DNA of 64,000 nucleotides from contig CM075857.1 of NCBI GenBank assembly GCA_037975125.1, positions 19,151,497 to 19,215,496 of the forward strand, written 5' to 3'. The stretch's first letter is position 1. Every line of letters starts with the position of its first letter. Source of the DNA: Latrodectus hesperus. Taxonomy: Eukaryota > Arthropoda > Arachnida > Araneae > Theridiidae. This document shows positions 37,260 through 48,804 of the stretch, in pieces. The notes under the pieces were generated by a model. The model saw nothing but the letters and a program-made list of their open reading frames with translations, was not told the DNA's origin and searched no databases. The translations under genes were made by a program, and so were the position numbers.

Positions 37260-37960
37260 GTGAAAAGGTAAATCTATGTAAATAAAATCCTTATTCAGTG
37301 TGTCAACCGAAATTTTGTCCGGGGCTGAATTGAGAACGGCTGCATGAAATGGAATTAATGAAACTTATACCAAGATGGTAGTCTCTGGCCTAATGTAAAA
37401 AAATAAGCTACATTTTGAAATTTGATTAAAAGTTTGAAATTAATTTAAACTAGTTAATGTTGATTTAAATTAGTAAAGTAGTTTATGCCATGATACATAC
37501 CATTCCAAAACTGTCTTAATGGTGAAGTGTGTTCTTCCGATTCTTTTAAAGTTATCTATACGTAAACAATTGGCGTTAAATGAATATTTACAGCACTGGA
37601 TTCTCCTTACATTCCTTCAGAAATTTAATAAAAAAAAACATTGCAATACTTTTTGTTTTTTTTTGTAAAATATTTTCACTCGTTTTAGTTTTTAAAACGC
37701 AATGTAATTTGAGCTACCCATCTCATTCTTTCTAAAATTCTACTCCCTTCAAAAGCAGTCATTAACGCCCTTCTATAACAGTCATCAGTGCTTAATCACT
37801 GGGGGTAAGGGAAAATATGCATCAGAATTATAAAAGGAGTTAAAACATCGCATTTTTCTCTATTTACATTCCCATAATCTAATTTAAAAATAACGATGTT
37901 CTAAATGGACTATCTAATGCTCTAAAGATTTCCTAAAACATTTTAACATCTGCGTAATTG
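37260..37960. other. AT-rich noncoding stretch
   Basis: Nothing was recognised. Confidence 0.5.
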
Positions 37961-37964
37961 TCTT

Positions 37965-38035
37965 TACGGAAGACTTGATAGATGTTCACATGTCACAGGG
38001 AAGGACCCGGAAATCTCCCAAGCAACCATTCTGAA
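37965..38035 (-). repeat. SINE family C 3' fragment
   Basis: CACAGGGAAGGACCCGGAAA and CTCCCAAGCAACCATTC match the corresponding block of the copy at 47212-47445. Confidence 0.5.
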
Positions 38036-38068
38036 TACGTGCTTGCAAAAGCTCGAAATACATCTATT

Positions 38069-38168
38069 GCCGTTGTTACTTGTGACACTTGGAAAAAGCC
38101 AAGCTCCCTGGCCAACAGCTATGCGAAGTTAAGTCAGAGGGGTGCGTCCTTCATTTAACCAGAACATG
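38069..38168 (-). repeat. SINE family A 3' fragment
   Basis: CCGTTGTTACTTGTGACACT, CCAAGCTCCC, AGCTATGCGAAGTTAAGTCA and GTGCGTCCTTCATTTAACCA match the 3' end of the copy at 44942-45325 in the same orientation. Confidence 0.75.
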
Positions 38169-38174
38169 CTTGTT

Positions 38175-39955
38175 TTTTTTAAAAAAATATATATATTATT
38201 AGCTTATATAAATAAAGAAATGCCGTAAGACTAAGTTAATCTTTTTTGATAGACTACACTAGAGAGAAAATAATGAATTCACGCATGTTTAATGATGAAT
38301 CAAGCTAATACGCCATGATCACTATATCAAAGATTGTAAAGGTTTGCTTTCTGTTTTATGGATAGAAACAGAAACGTTTTATCTACATTTTTTCTTCAAC
38401 AATAAAACTTTAATAAACTAAAAAAACAAACATCTTAAAAACCATATTTTGCTTGTGAAAGAACTACATGGCATATAACTGTAGCAATGTCAGTTTGATA
38501 GAAACAACGAATGGATTAGACAGATTTTAACACAATTAACAATAATTCGATTATGTATAACATCTTGATTACTTGTAGATAATAACGAGGGATTAGTTCT
38601 GGGAATATCACAATAAAAACAAGCGGAATATATTTCCTACACGAGACGAATCAAATTAATTAATAGACTTTTTATCAATCTTATAAGTTCAAGGAATGCC
38701 GACATAACTACAAACCGAAATCTCATTATTATAATTAAGTGTGATAATGACACACTGCTTCTATGTCTCATAAAGATAAAGCTTGAAAACTCGCTCAGAA
38801 ATTCTACTTGAAAACGTCTTAAAACTTATTCACTACTTATCACTAATTAAAATATCAAAAGCGTATCTTAATTGTTTCTAGAATGGAACTTTAATTTTAC
38901 TTGTGCCCCCAGAGGTGAGAAAAAGAAGCAGTTTCCCTTTCTTTCCATTCGCTGTCATTTCTTGAAAATCTCATTAAAATTTTGTCACATATTTGCGATA
39001 TGTTTGAATTATAAATACTAAAGTAATCATTATTATTCCGAAACGCTTCCTCCATTTTGTTCCATTTAAAATTTATGTATCAATCAGATAAGTTAATGAA
39101 TTTTCCTTTGAGTATAATTATAACGATACCTCTTGTTTTTAATTGCATTTAACAGAAATTATTTCGAAACTTTAGCATTCTTATATTTCTGTTTTAATAT
39201 TGAGAAATTGTTTTGATTTGATGAAACAAGGAAGATGTAGAAAGAGTTATTTTATAACTATTATTGTAGAAAATCTTCTCAAAATTTTAAGTTTAAAATG
39301 TTTTTTTAATCATTTTACTTTACCAATTTATAGAATATTAAAGATTTGTATCTATATAATTTGTTACTTTAAGATAAAAAAAATTATATTTGCACTATGC
39401 ATTATAAAAAAAAGTCCGTTTTCACATTGCATTTATTTAAAAATATTCCTAACGCTTGTATGCTAAAGCTAAACAACTTCTCATTGTTAACCAAATATAT
39501 TTTCAAAATGTAGAAAATATTTTGGACTCGTCATAATAATAGTGAATCAATAGCACATATGTTTTGGACAGCACTATAAAATCTTTACTAGTCACTGAAA
39601 CCTTTGGTAAGAATATTTTGCTTCACTTATATAAAAGACGATTTTTATTGTAATGTGAAAAATATTTTTATATTTTTCAAAACGCAACTCTTTTTTCCAT
39701 TTGGTTTATTTGCTCAGTAATACTAATAAACTTCAATATAAAGGGTTTCTGAAAACGTCAAACATTCTAATCTAAGACATTACATTATTATAAAATGTGT
39801 AACAAATCGAATGATTTAACAGAAATTGACTATTAATACGAATATGGGTAAAATTAATGGTTTTCCGAAAAGTTATATCTTGATTTTTTAATCCTCTCAG
39901 TAATTACATTCTAAAATTCTGATTTATTCAACTTAGTGAATAAGCGGTGTTAGTG
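38175..39955. other. AT-rich noncoding stretch
   Basis: Nothing was recognised. The 88-codon frame at 39200-39466 is Ile/Lys/Phe-rich, as expected from AT-rich chance sequence. Confidence 0.5.
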
Positions 39956-39963
39956 CTTTTTTA

Positions 39964-40085
39964 TTTGCCGAACTGGCTAGCGCTCTGACATTAGGTTCAT
40001 CAGCTTGTGGGTTCGATTCTGACTTTGGTTATGAGTGTTTGTGAAATCTACCTTAATCTGCAGTCCCCAGTTCAATGATCCATGG
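39964..40085 (+). repeat. SINE family B copy
   Basis: TTGCCGAACTGGCTAGCGCT (head), GGGTTCGATTCTGAC (B box) and TGTTTGTGAAATCTACCTTA are in order. The tail is diverged after CAGTCCCCAG. Confidence 0.8.
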
Positions 40086-40329
40086 TAATAGTGACCACGA
40101 AGTGTTCATCAAACCGAACGTGGGAACGAAGTGAAAAATTTAAGACCAAACATTTCTTAATTCATTTGCAACAACTTAGTTTACATTTCTCTTAAAAATG
40201 AAACGATTGATTCAACTCAGCTTAAAATGATTTGTTTTCTCACACAGAAATAAGTCATAACCCACAATCAAAGAGTCCTTCATAGTTCGCCAGTAACAAT
40301 GTGAACGAGCTCAAAATAATCTCTTCCTC

Positions 40330-40710
40330 CCTGTTTGCATTTGAATAAAATCCCAACCCTTCACAGCCCCCATAAATCAAAGCCGAGGGCTGGGGGAACA
40401 AGAGCATCCCATTTGCGATTCCGCTCGAGCAGCTCCTCCTTCCTCAAAAACGTTCTCGGGTTTCCAAGGTCTTTTATGTCATCATTCAGGGCGATTGCGG
40501 CAATGAAGGTGAGCCGATCTGAATGTCTGACATTTCGATTTTTGCAACCTCTGGAGAGGCTTTAAACCTCGTTCGCAGATTAAACTGGAGACGAGATCTG
40601 TTTCTTTACCTTCCACTCGAAAGCTTCCGCTCGGGACTTTCCCAATCGAATTTGTTAAGGAGGAAGTATCAATAAAGGCGAGGAGAATTGTTCCGTGAGT
40701 GAGTTTTATA
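40330..40710. other. GC-elevated noncoding island
   Basis: The segment contrasts with AT-rich flanks and contains overlapping short open frames on both strands (40335-40565 plus, 40482-40721 minus), none recognisable. It may be a regulatory or conserved noncoding element, or an unidentified exon. Confidence 0.3.
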
Positions 40711-41124
40711 AGACGAAACAAAGTTTGTACATAATGAAAGATGCCCTTTCTTATTTTCTTGATGTTAAAGTTTAATAAGATGTTATCGTTTAACTATTCA
40801 TTAGAGCTTAGAAGTTCATAAAGTAGAAAACAAGAAATAGCAATGAACTTAATAGTTAAGATAGTTAAGGAACGATATCCTAAATGTGGAATTTATTTTT
40901 TTTAACGCTTCTAACAATTGGATTTTAGCTTACTTTCAAAATGTTGAGATTTTTTTTTTTGGATAATCCAAACTAGTATAATGCAATAGTGTAAGCTTTT
41001 ATTGGATGAAGATATTAATTTTAATCAAGGAATTCTAAAATCATAATGTACTTTTTATTTTTTAAATTGTTGCATCATGGGATCTGTTGTTGTTGGCTTA
41101 TCCTCTTTATAGATCTGACATGAG

Positions 41125-41455
41125 TCAGATCAACTCCAGTAAATTGTTGACAGTTAGAAAGTCAGTGACTAGCAGGGGATCTGAAAATAAATCCTAACGG
41201 AAAAGTCCGACGCAATCCAGAAAATGTTTCAGTGAGGCTGGATGGTCACAGCATTTTTTACAAGTGAGATACATTTTTGTACCACGTTCAAACGATAAAC
41301 ATTTTAGATGTCCACTTGAGAATCTGGCCAAGACAGTCTGATATTTTCGGTCACATTTTATTCCCAGAAGAGTTCCAGGAGATGTTCCAGAGTACCATTG
41401 GTGTGTTAGTGGAATTTGCCAGATAGAATGAAGTCTAGATTCTTCATTAAAGTAA
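41125..41455 (-). pseudogene. Non-LTR retrotransposon ORF2 C-terminal fragment
   Basis: The minus strand reads LARFSSGHLKCLSFERGTKM, CKKC and HFLDC, the GH...C-x2-C...H-x3-C zinc-knuckle-like tail of jockey-like ORF2 proteins. It continues as LLVTDFLTVNNLLELI to a TGA at 41125-41127. A TAG interrupts it shortly after LDCVGLFR. The adjoining 3' end includes GCCAACAACAACAGATCCC, a CAA-rich tail. It is 5'-truncated and dead. Confidence 0.82.
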
Positions 41456-41788
41456 AGTTCTTGATCTGTTATTATGCATATTGAATTTTATTGATTGATT
41501 TAATGACTGAATTCTTAATTCTGAGTTTCACATTCAAAAGTTTTTGAGATAGATTTCGCATCAATTAAGCAAGTATGCAATGATTAGCAATTCTTGGTAA
41601 ATGAATCGGTATAACAAATGGCAAACAGGAAGAGCTTTGCTTAAAAGTTAGTTGTTAAAAGTAATTTATCATTGTCCCTGCAGTACTCGTTACTGCAGTA
41701 ATAGATTAAATACACTACTGGCCGTTAAAATTGCTACACCAAGAAGGAATGCAAATTACAGAATATTTATTGGACACATACACTATAG

Positions 41789-41935
41789 TGGCAGATCAAG
41801 TCTTGGGAATCTTCTGCTTGCTCCCTGCTTTAAAATCACGAAGACTCCACCCGGCTGCTTCTATCCAACTGGTAAAGTCCATCTCAGGGCTAGGTACAGG
41901 GAAGTATGCTGGTGCAACAACAACAACATTATAGT
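41789..41935 (+). repeat. SINE family G 3' fragment inside a Tc1-like element
   Basis: TTGGGAATCTTCTGCTTGCT, GAAGACTCCACCCGGCTGCT and GGTACAGGGAAGTATGCTGG match 35135-35262, and the tail is GCAACAACAACAAC. The tRNA head is absent, as expected of 5' truncation at insertion. Confidence 0.85.
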
Positions 41936-41991
41936 GGAAAGAACAAGTGATTAGATTTACAGGAAATTAAGGATGTATAGATCTTGAGAAA

Positions 41992-43033
41992 TCAGTACCC
42001 AGAGCAGCCACCTCTGGCTGCAATAACAGCATTTATCCGCCTAGGCATGGAGTCAGACAGAGATTGTATGGCAAATACGGGGATCTCAGTCCATGCAGCT
42101 TCAACACTATGCCACAGTTCATCGACAGTAGTGGATGGTGAATGATGGCGTGCCAATTGCTCGGCAACCATTGACCACACGTTCTCAATTGGTGACAGAT
42201 CAGGAGAACGTGCTGGCCAGGGTTACAGTCGAACCTGTTCTGTATCAAGGAAGTTCAGAACAGTACGGGCAACATGCGGTCGTGCATTATCCTGTTGAAA
42301 CAAAGCATTAGGGAGGCCTCGAAGATAGGGCAGAGCCACGGGCCTTAACACATGGGAAATATAACGGTTGCTGTTCAAAGTGCCGGTAATGCGAACAAGA
42401 GGTGATCGAGACGTGTATCCAATGGCACCCCATACCATCACTCTAGCAGATGGGCCAGTATGGCGATGTCCAATGCAAGCTGGCAATGTGCGTTCTCCGC
42501 GATGCCTCCAAACACGGATGCGGCCATCATGGTCCTGTATACAGAACCGAGATTCATCTATAAAGATGACGTGATGCCATTCCCGCGTCCAGGCTCGTCG
42601 CTGATCACACCATTGAAGGCACTCCTGTCTGAGACGCAGCGTCAATGGTAGCCGAAGCCATGGTCGCCGTTCAGACAATTCATGCTGCTGCAAACGTCGT
42701 CGAACTGTTCGAGCAGAAACTTGTTGCCTTGCAAATGACTCCATTTCTCGACTCAAGGTTCGTGACCTGGCTCTACGATCCCTCGTGACCATGCAGATAA
42801 GATGTCTGTCTTCTCTGCTGTTAGTGATGGGGGATCGCTGAGATCCTGCTTGACGGTTCCGCATGATTGTCCTGAACCCATCGATTCCATATTCTGCTAA
42901 CAGTCATGGGGTCTCGACCGACGCGAGCAGCAATATTGCGGTACGATAAACCGCAATCCCGGTAGGCTATAATCCTTCCTCGATCAAAGTCAGACACGTG
43001 CTGATAGGCATTTCTTCTTCTTACACGAGGCAT
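41992..43033 (-). pseudogene. Tc1-family DD34E transposase, one stop and one frameshift
   Basis: It starts at ATG 43031-43033 (MPRVRRRNAYQHVSDFDRGR). The N-terminal helix-turn-helix (LSYRNIAARVGRDPMTVSRI) is followed by a frame change near 42821-42864. The second DNA-binding domain (VSARTVRRRLQQHEL) and the catalytic core then follow: FIDESRF, FQQDNARPH and PDLSPIEN, with 34 residues between the second Asp and the Glu. One TAA interrupts the frame between EQVRL and PWPARSPDLS, near 42223. The true stop is TGA at 41992-41994. Length (about 345 codons) matches the family. Only these two lesions are evident. Confidence 0.95.
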
Positions 43034-43269
43034 TACAACAACTTTCTTTGCCGAAAACAACGTTGAAACGGAAATTGAATATGAGAAAACTGCTGTCAAG
43101 TCTCGTGGTTTTATACACATTGTAGATGTCGCTACTGTCGCCTGCTTTGTATGAATGCGCTGAAAATCTAATCATTTGCATATCACAGCAAGCTCTACCT
43201 GTCATGCAAATTTCACGTGTGTGGTGTGCCGCTTTCCTGGTGTAGCAATTTTAATGGCCAGTAGTGTAA

Positions 43270-44095
43270 ATACATAAATTAAAAAAATGGTTTAATGGTT
43301 GTCTTATTCAATAACTATAAGTATGGAATAACTATGAGGAGGAAACATTCTACAGGAATATCCTTAAAAACTCCAGGTATCAGTTTTAAATAAGTTCACA
43401 ATTCGAAGAATTTGCGATTCTCCAAGAAGATTCAAATTTTTCAACCATAAAATAAAAAATTGAAAAAATTGGGGAAAAAACAATTATAATAAAAATTAGT
43501 GCAAAAGAAAGAAATAAAAAAATGAGTTATCAAAAACGCAATTTTCCAAAATCTTTATACCGATATGGGATGTAATGCATCTGAGACCTTGTTAGTGACC
43601 AATGACAAGTTTATAAAATTGTAAATATTCATTAGAAATAATGCATCTAGTGTAAATTTGTAAATGAAAGCTTCGAAAGAACTAAAAATGACAAAAGATT
43701 TTATTGAATCGTTATTTAAATGTCACAAATTTACGTTGAGTCTTTTAAAGATATGTCAACATGTATGTTAAGTTTTTAATTTATGGTAAATGTGTCATAT
43801 AATTCGCTTTAGTTAGTAACGATATTTTTACAAGCTTTTGGTTTGTTTTAATTTTTAAGATGCGAATATGTTTGATTTAGATGTGAAAGTTTGATTTTAG
43901 AAGTTTGAATTAAGATGTGGAATACGAAAAACATACAGAAAAGTAAGAACTATTTAGTTTTAAAGGTAAAAATATTTATTGGGAAAACAATTCTGGTGCA
44001 TAAGGGAAGCTTTTTTCTTTCATAATCACCCCTACATTTAAACTTTTGTCGTACTTCATTTTGAACTTTAGAATTCCTTTGTTATACTCCTCTGC
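43270..44095. other. AT-rich noncoding stretch
   Basis: Nothing was recognised. Confidence 0.5.
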
Positions 44096-44104
44096 CACCA
44101 CACA

Positions 44105-44250
44105 CCATGCTGGCAGCTGAATGGTTTACTCCCTGGCTTTCTGTTCAACAGTTCGTGGGTTTGATGCCAGACTGGAGCTTGTGTGATTGTAATGGCTCAG
44201 AATCCAATTTGATTTAATTCGCTTGTGTGCAAAAATGATCTGGCGACAAT
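44105..44250 (+). repeat. SINE family B copy
   Basis: CTGGCAGCTGAATGGTTTAC, GTTCGTGGGTTTGATGCCAG, TTGTAATGGCTCAGAATCCA and CGCTTGTGTGCAAAAATGAT occur in family order. Confidence 0.85.
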
Positions 44251-44941
44251 CGAAACTGTCACCAGTTGATTAACTACATTGCCCAACTTTCCATCACTTA
44301 TAAAACCTTAACCGCTAAGAAGCTTAGGTAAAAGACGGAAATTGCTAAAAACTAGGTTTTGACAGTCAAAAAGAATTTCCTTCTGAATTGATCCAGCAAT
44401 GCTTGTGATGCAATAGTAGTGGGTGGGAGAACAAGTCATGAAGAAACTCAATGCCTCCATAAAGAATTCCTCTCCTGTTTTACGAGCAAACTAATTTTTT
44501 TTGTCTTTGTCTCATATTAGGGATTTACCTCAGTATTACCATTTGCCATGTAATTTAGTGATTGTCAGATTGAGAGAGCTCGTAGCCATAAAGCATAACG
44601 TTGGAATTTTGAAACTCTTCGCTAGATACTAATAAGGCTTTAAATGTATAAAGTGGTTATTTAGAAGAGAATAAAGCCTCATGTTCAGTAACTCCCTTTT
44701 TTCTTTTTTATTATTGAGCTGAAAAGTTTTACTTGATGCAGATTTTCTTCAAATTCAAAGCAATATTTTTTTACGAGCTGCAGTAGCCCAGGGGATATTG
44801 GCTTTTGAGACGAAAATTTTGTACGTATGGTTTGAGTCAGATGAAGACTAATGATTACTGTTTTAAATAACAGCAATATAGTGGCTTTCACTGCTACTGT
44901 CTTCAGAGCACTAATAGGGACACACGTAAATATACATGTTG

Positions 44942-45325
44942 ACGCTTGTTGTTGTTACTCTCTTATAATACTTGGACAAGCCAAGCTTGCTCTGCCCACG
45001 CCTATGCGAATTTAAGTCAGTAAGACGCATCTTTCGTTTAACCAGAGCACCACGAAGGTGAAAGTGCTAATTATCGGAGAGTAAACTCTCCGATAGTTAG
45101 CACCACCAAAGGATCCACTCCTCAATTTTGGCATTGATCTGAAGGGTGAGTAAATTTCTTCAGACCATTGCATAACTGCTCAACGACCGACCACAGGACT
45201 TTCAATTCCACAGATTTAAAGAGCACGTATATCGCATGTGTTCGGTAGGTCTTTGGCGGCATTGGGAATCGAACCTCGCTCTACCAGACAGAACGCCGAT
45301 GTCCTAACTATTAATCTCACAGCCC
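44942..45325 (-). repeat. SINE family A copy, near complete
   Basis: The minus strand begins with a tRNA-like head (GGTTCGATTCCCAATGCCG as B-box region, around 45265-45283) and runs through CTGTGGTCGGTCGTTGAGCA and CTCACCCTTCAGATC to TAACAACAACAAGCG. The flanks CATGTTGAC (44935-44943) and CACGTTGAT (about 45325-45333) may be a decayed target duplication. Confidence 0.85.
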
Positions 45326-45729
45326 ACGTTGATACTTTCTTGATGGATCGAGTTTCATCGCCAACAATTTGTCTAATGATACTACATTGTAACTACACAA
45401 ATTATATTTCTTTACTATTTATATTCAATGTCGACTGAATTGGGTTTTAACCCATTCTTTGAATTTTTAATCAAGGATTATTATTATTTTAAAAATAGTT
45501 GTTTTGTGAATGATAAAATTTCTATAATATTCATTTAAATAACTGACGGTCGAAAAAATATTTCTTAAAATACGTTGTAAAAACTACTCGATATCTTTGT
45601 TTTCCTTGAGTAAATTCGCATATAAATATTGATCAATAGCATGTGAATTACCCTTAAGAATACTACATATAAAATTTTTATCTATAGATATTTATTGATA
45701 ATATAAGTACGAACATACTACTTTTCTGT

Positions 45730-46210
45730 ATAAACGAAACAACAATCCTTTTCCCCTCTTCACTGCGACCGCCATTATCCACAAGGAGTTCCTTCTTGGT
45801 ACATTCGCCAATGAAGCTTTTTAGCTCCATTCCACTCCAACAATCACGTCATTTTCTGCCCCAGCTATTCCCTTCACTCCATCGCCCGAAAGAAAAACAG
45901 AAACGCTAGGAATGTGGCTTTCATTTCACCAGGGAGCAGCAGTGGGAAAGGAAAGCACAAGAAGGGTGAAAATAAACAAAAGAAGCCCTTGATTGCTTAT
46001 ACCATCTGTAGGTATCGATTTCGCGAGAGGAGTTGCAACACAGAAAAAAAGCAGGAATATCAATCCGAACATTCTTTTTTTCCTGCATCAGAAACAAAAA
46101 CATCCTTTCTCCCCTGGGAAATGCTGAGAGGGGTAAGTGATTGGTCAGCACTCACTTTCACCGGAAGATCTGCTGAATGTCTTTTGATTTCTGAAGGAAT
46201 GACTTGAAGA
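45730..46210 (+). other. GC-elevated island with a consensus splice donor
   Basis: Composition rises against the flanks. A 97-codon plus frame (45914-46207) is basic and Ser/Lys-rich but unrecognised. GAGAGGGGTAAGTG near 46127-46140 matches a strong 5' splice site. It might be part of a noncoding or unknown exon, but no partner acceptor or transcript evidence exists here. Confidence 0.25.
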
Positions 46211-46469
46211 AGAAGAAGAGGGCTGTAATTAAATGTACTGAATCTATTAATGGTCCTGTTAAACAGGGTTTTAGAATGAATTTCGAAGCTTTTGTGTAAT
46301 CTGTTTGTTTTTCTGAAAAACTTCGTCTTAATTTTTTAACACTTTTTGAGAAAATCAAGCAACTCTGCATATTTAAACTCAAGATTTTTACATTTTAATA
46401 AACATGTAGATTTTTAACCTAAATATGTATGACAGAAGTATGATAGATATTTTATTCTACCGTTTTCTA

Positions 46470-46660
46470 GGTGGAGCTGGGAGTCGAATGAGTAGCGCTT
46501 TGGCTTTGGGGTCAAGAGTTCTCGGGTCCGATTCTCACCATGGGTTTAAATGTTTGTAGTAGATCAGTACCTATATATATATTATAAATTCTAGGGCATG
46601 GTCTCGTATGAGGAAAATGGACTGAGGGGCAATAAATCAACATTTGCATTGAATTCTGAT
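46470..46660 (+). repeat. SINE family B copy, diverged
   Basis: GAGCTGGGAGTCGAATGAGT, GTTCTCGGGTCCGATTCTCA and CCATGGGTTTAAATGTTTGT match the head and B-box region. The 3' body holds a short AT insertion and a diverged end (GAGGGGCAATAAATCAA). Confidence 0.75.
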
Positions 46661-46669
46661 CAGAATCGT

Positions 46670-47205
46670 GAAATTAGCTCCAATTTCCTGCATTTTACAT
46701 ATTTTATTATTTAAGAATAAAAAGTAAAAATATGTAAATACCAATATTTGCGTAATCTTTGTGTTAGAACTCTTTAGAAATTTTTATAAGTTTATTCCAT
46801 AAATAACAATCTTTGAATTGGAAATCGCCAATGGTATTAGAAGGCCAAAAATTAATACATAGACTTAAGAAACGATTTCAAACATTCTAATAAGAAACAT
46901 TCTTCGAAAATCTGCTTAAAAGGGAAATACAGAAAATGTAGACATATAGCATATAATGAGGACAAGTAAACACAGGGTTAAAAATACATAATAGCCTGGA
47001 ATTATGATTTTGGGATGTCCAAGCACAAAAATATGGTATCTTCTAATATAAAAACTTTTAAAAATAAAATGTGCATGAAAATAGTAGTAAATGGATCTGT
47101 AAATTCAAGTTCTATTGATAAAGTAACCCATAAATATGGACTGAATATCATTTCACAAACTGACAGGACTTTGAAACCTCAGAATGGAAAGCCTAATAGG
47201 CGAAC
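46670..47205. other. AT-rich noncoding stretch
   Basis: Nothing was recognised. Confidence 0.5.
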
Positions 47206-47211
47206 GCCGTT

Positions 47212-47445
47212 GTGAGCCATTTCGGCATCCACTGCTGAGAGCCTCCACTTCATAGATAGTGTGCCGTATTCATGTATCGCAAGGGAGAAAACCGGGAAAT
47301 TCCGAAGCAGCCATCCACACATATTTAAATATAGAATACAGGAGTATAACATTCGTCTCTCATTGATCAACAGTGGCTAGAATCCAACCAGGTACCCTTA
47401 TCCTCCAAAGAACGCTGTCTTACCACTAGATCATGCTGGGCCTAA
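47212..47445 (-). repeat. SINE family C copy, near complete
   Basis: The minus strand starts with a tRNA-like head (CCCAGCATGATCTAGTGGTA, then a B-box-like CTGGTTGGATTCTAG near 47372-47386) and ends through TTTCCCGGTTTTCTCCCTTG-like sequence. It shares blocks with 5880-6110 and 20265-20465. Confidence 0.75.
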
Positions 47446-47449
47446 TTTA

Positions 47450-48310
47450 ACACCATTGATTAATACTGTTTTTATAATAAATTCAAGAATGTGAGAAATC
47501 ATTTCACATTAGAATATTCTAATAACCTTATAACCAAAAACCTTTGGTTACATAGGCATATTTTATTCTTAACATTAATTGGTAAGTGTGTGTGTGTGGC
47601 AATTAACCCTAAGTATAACCTTTATTTAAAAATCCAAGCACATTTTGAAACTTGTACAAAATTAATTAAATGGAAAATTACTTAGAATTATTTTTTACAA
47701 TACGCCCTTACCTGAAAAAAAATTTCTTTTTTCTTACTCATTGTCTAATAACATAGTAATGAACTTGCGTTAAAGTCTAATATAACTTTTAATTAAGAAT
47801 TCAAGTATATTCTAAAAACATTTTCTCTAAATTAATAGATGGAAAATGACTCGAAACCTTTTTAACGGTACGTCTATATATGACATTTTTTTTATTTTGA
47901 TTCATTGTTTTTAATAAAATAATAATGAAGCTGTTAAACAACCAATATAATGACATTTACTTAAGAATCCATACATGCTGAGACTTTACACGTGCGCAAA
48001 ATAAACTAAAGGAAACATTACTTGAATTTCATTTTAATTAAATGCCTTTCAGTAATTAAATTTTTCTCTTTTATTGATTGGCTTTAATAAAATGTAATGA
48101 GACCATGAATAAAAGTAATATGACGCATCTACTTGAAATTCTAGATGTGCTCTTTTCTTGGAACCTTGTTACTACAGAAATGAATAGCTTATTTTTATTC
48201 AAACCTCACAATTTCGAACTTGTAAATAATTACATTTTAGCTCAATCACAATACTTTGATGCACACTGAAAAATGTTACAATTATTATGACATTTTAATT
48301 ATAAAGTGGT
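47450..48310. other. AT-rich noncoding stretch
   Basis: Nothing was recognised as a gene. Confidence 0.5.
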
Positions 48311-48314
48311 GGTT

Positions 48315-48495
48315 TATTTCTTTCCAGTTGAGATTATCATTAAGCCACATTATAACAATTCTCAATGGTTTAAAATATCCTTTACTCAGATGATGTTTCA
48401 TCTATGTCACATTGTATTGAGGCGGAATCGTAAATCAGACTTCTCGACAAAATTGCTGCCAGCCTTCTTCAAGCGGCAGCAAACAATGTGAAGTT
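48315..48495 (+). repeat. Left copy of a diverged direct repeat
   Basis: TTCCAGTTGAGATTATCATT, CAATTCTCAATGGTTTAAAA, GTTTCATCTATGTCACATTG and AAATCAGACTTCTCGACAAA recur in order at 48640-48800. The family is unknown. CRE-like TGACGT sits in the right copy. Confidence 0.75.
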
Positions 48496-48566
48496 CACTA
48501 TAGATTTTTAATAAGTTATTATACTATTATTTATTATTTTACTTAATAAAATATTATAATTAACCA

Positions 48567-48612
48567 TTGGCGCAGCTTGTCCTTATTTGGCCCTTGCGCC
48601 ATTAAACCCAAC
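48567..48612 (+). repeat. Short palindromic repeat, copy 1
   Basis: TGGCGCAGCTTG and CTTGCGCCA form inverted arms around a CCTTATTTGGCC-like loop, followed by AAACCCAACCAACC. A second copy is at 51888-51932. Confidence 0.6.
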
Positions 48613-48639
48613 CAACCTATCTGAAATTAACCATAGAGT

Positions 48640-48800
48640 GTTTCTTTCGTTCCAGTTGAGATCATAACAAGATATTTTAATTCAATTCTCATTGGTCTAA
48701 AATATTCGTGACGTCAGATAGTTTCATCTACGTCACATCGTATTGTGACAGCTTGGTAAATCCGACTTGTGGACGAACTGACTGCCATTAACAGGTTGAC
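48640..48800 (+). repeat. Right copy of the diverged direct repeat
   Basis: TTCCAGTTGAGATCATAACA, CAATTCTCATTGGTCTAAAA, GTTTCATCTACGTCACATCG and AAATCCGACTTGTGGACGAA parallel the copy at 48315-48495. Confidence 0.75.
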
Positions 48801-48804
48801 TATA

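Larger units (their letters stand above)
41713..43266 (-). mobile_element. Tc1-like transposon, near complete
   Basis: The element is 1,554 bp, flanked by TA on both sides (41711-41712 and 43267-43268). It has 29-bp terminal inverted repeats (41713-41741 and 43238-43266) that differ at one position. A SINE G 3' fragment lies inside the left end (41789-41930), downstream of the transposase stop. The high terminal identity and lightly damaged gene suggest a fairly recent insertion. Confidence 0.95.

Noticed and set aside
42368..42651. Plus-strand open frames inside the Tc1-like element
   Set aside because: They are antisense shadows of the minus-strand transposase.
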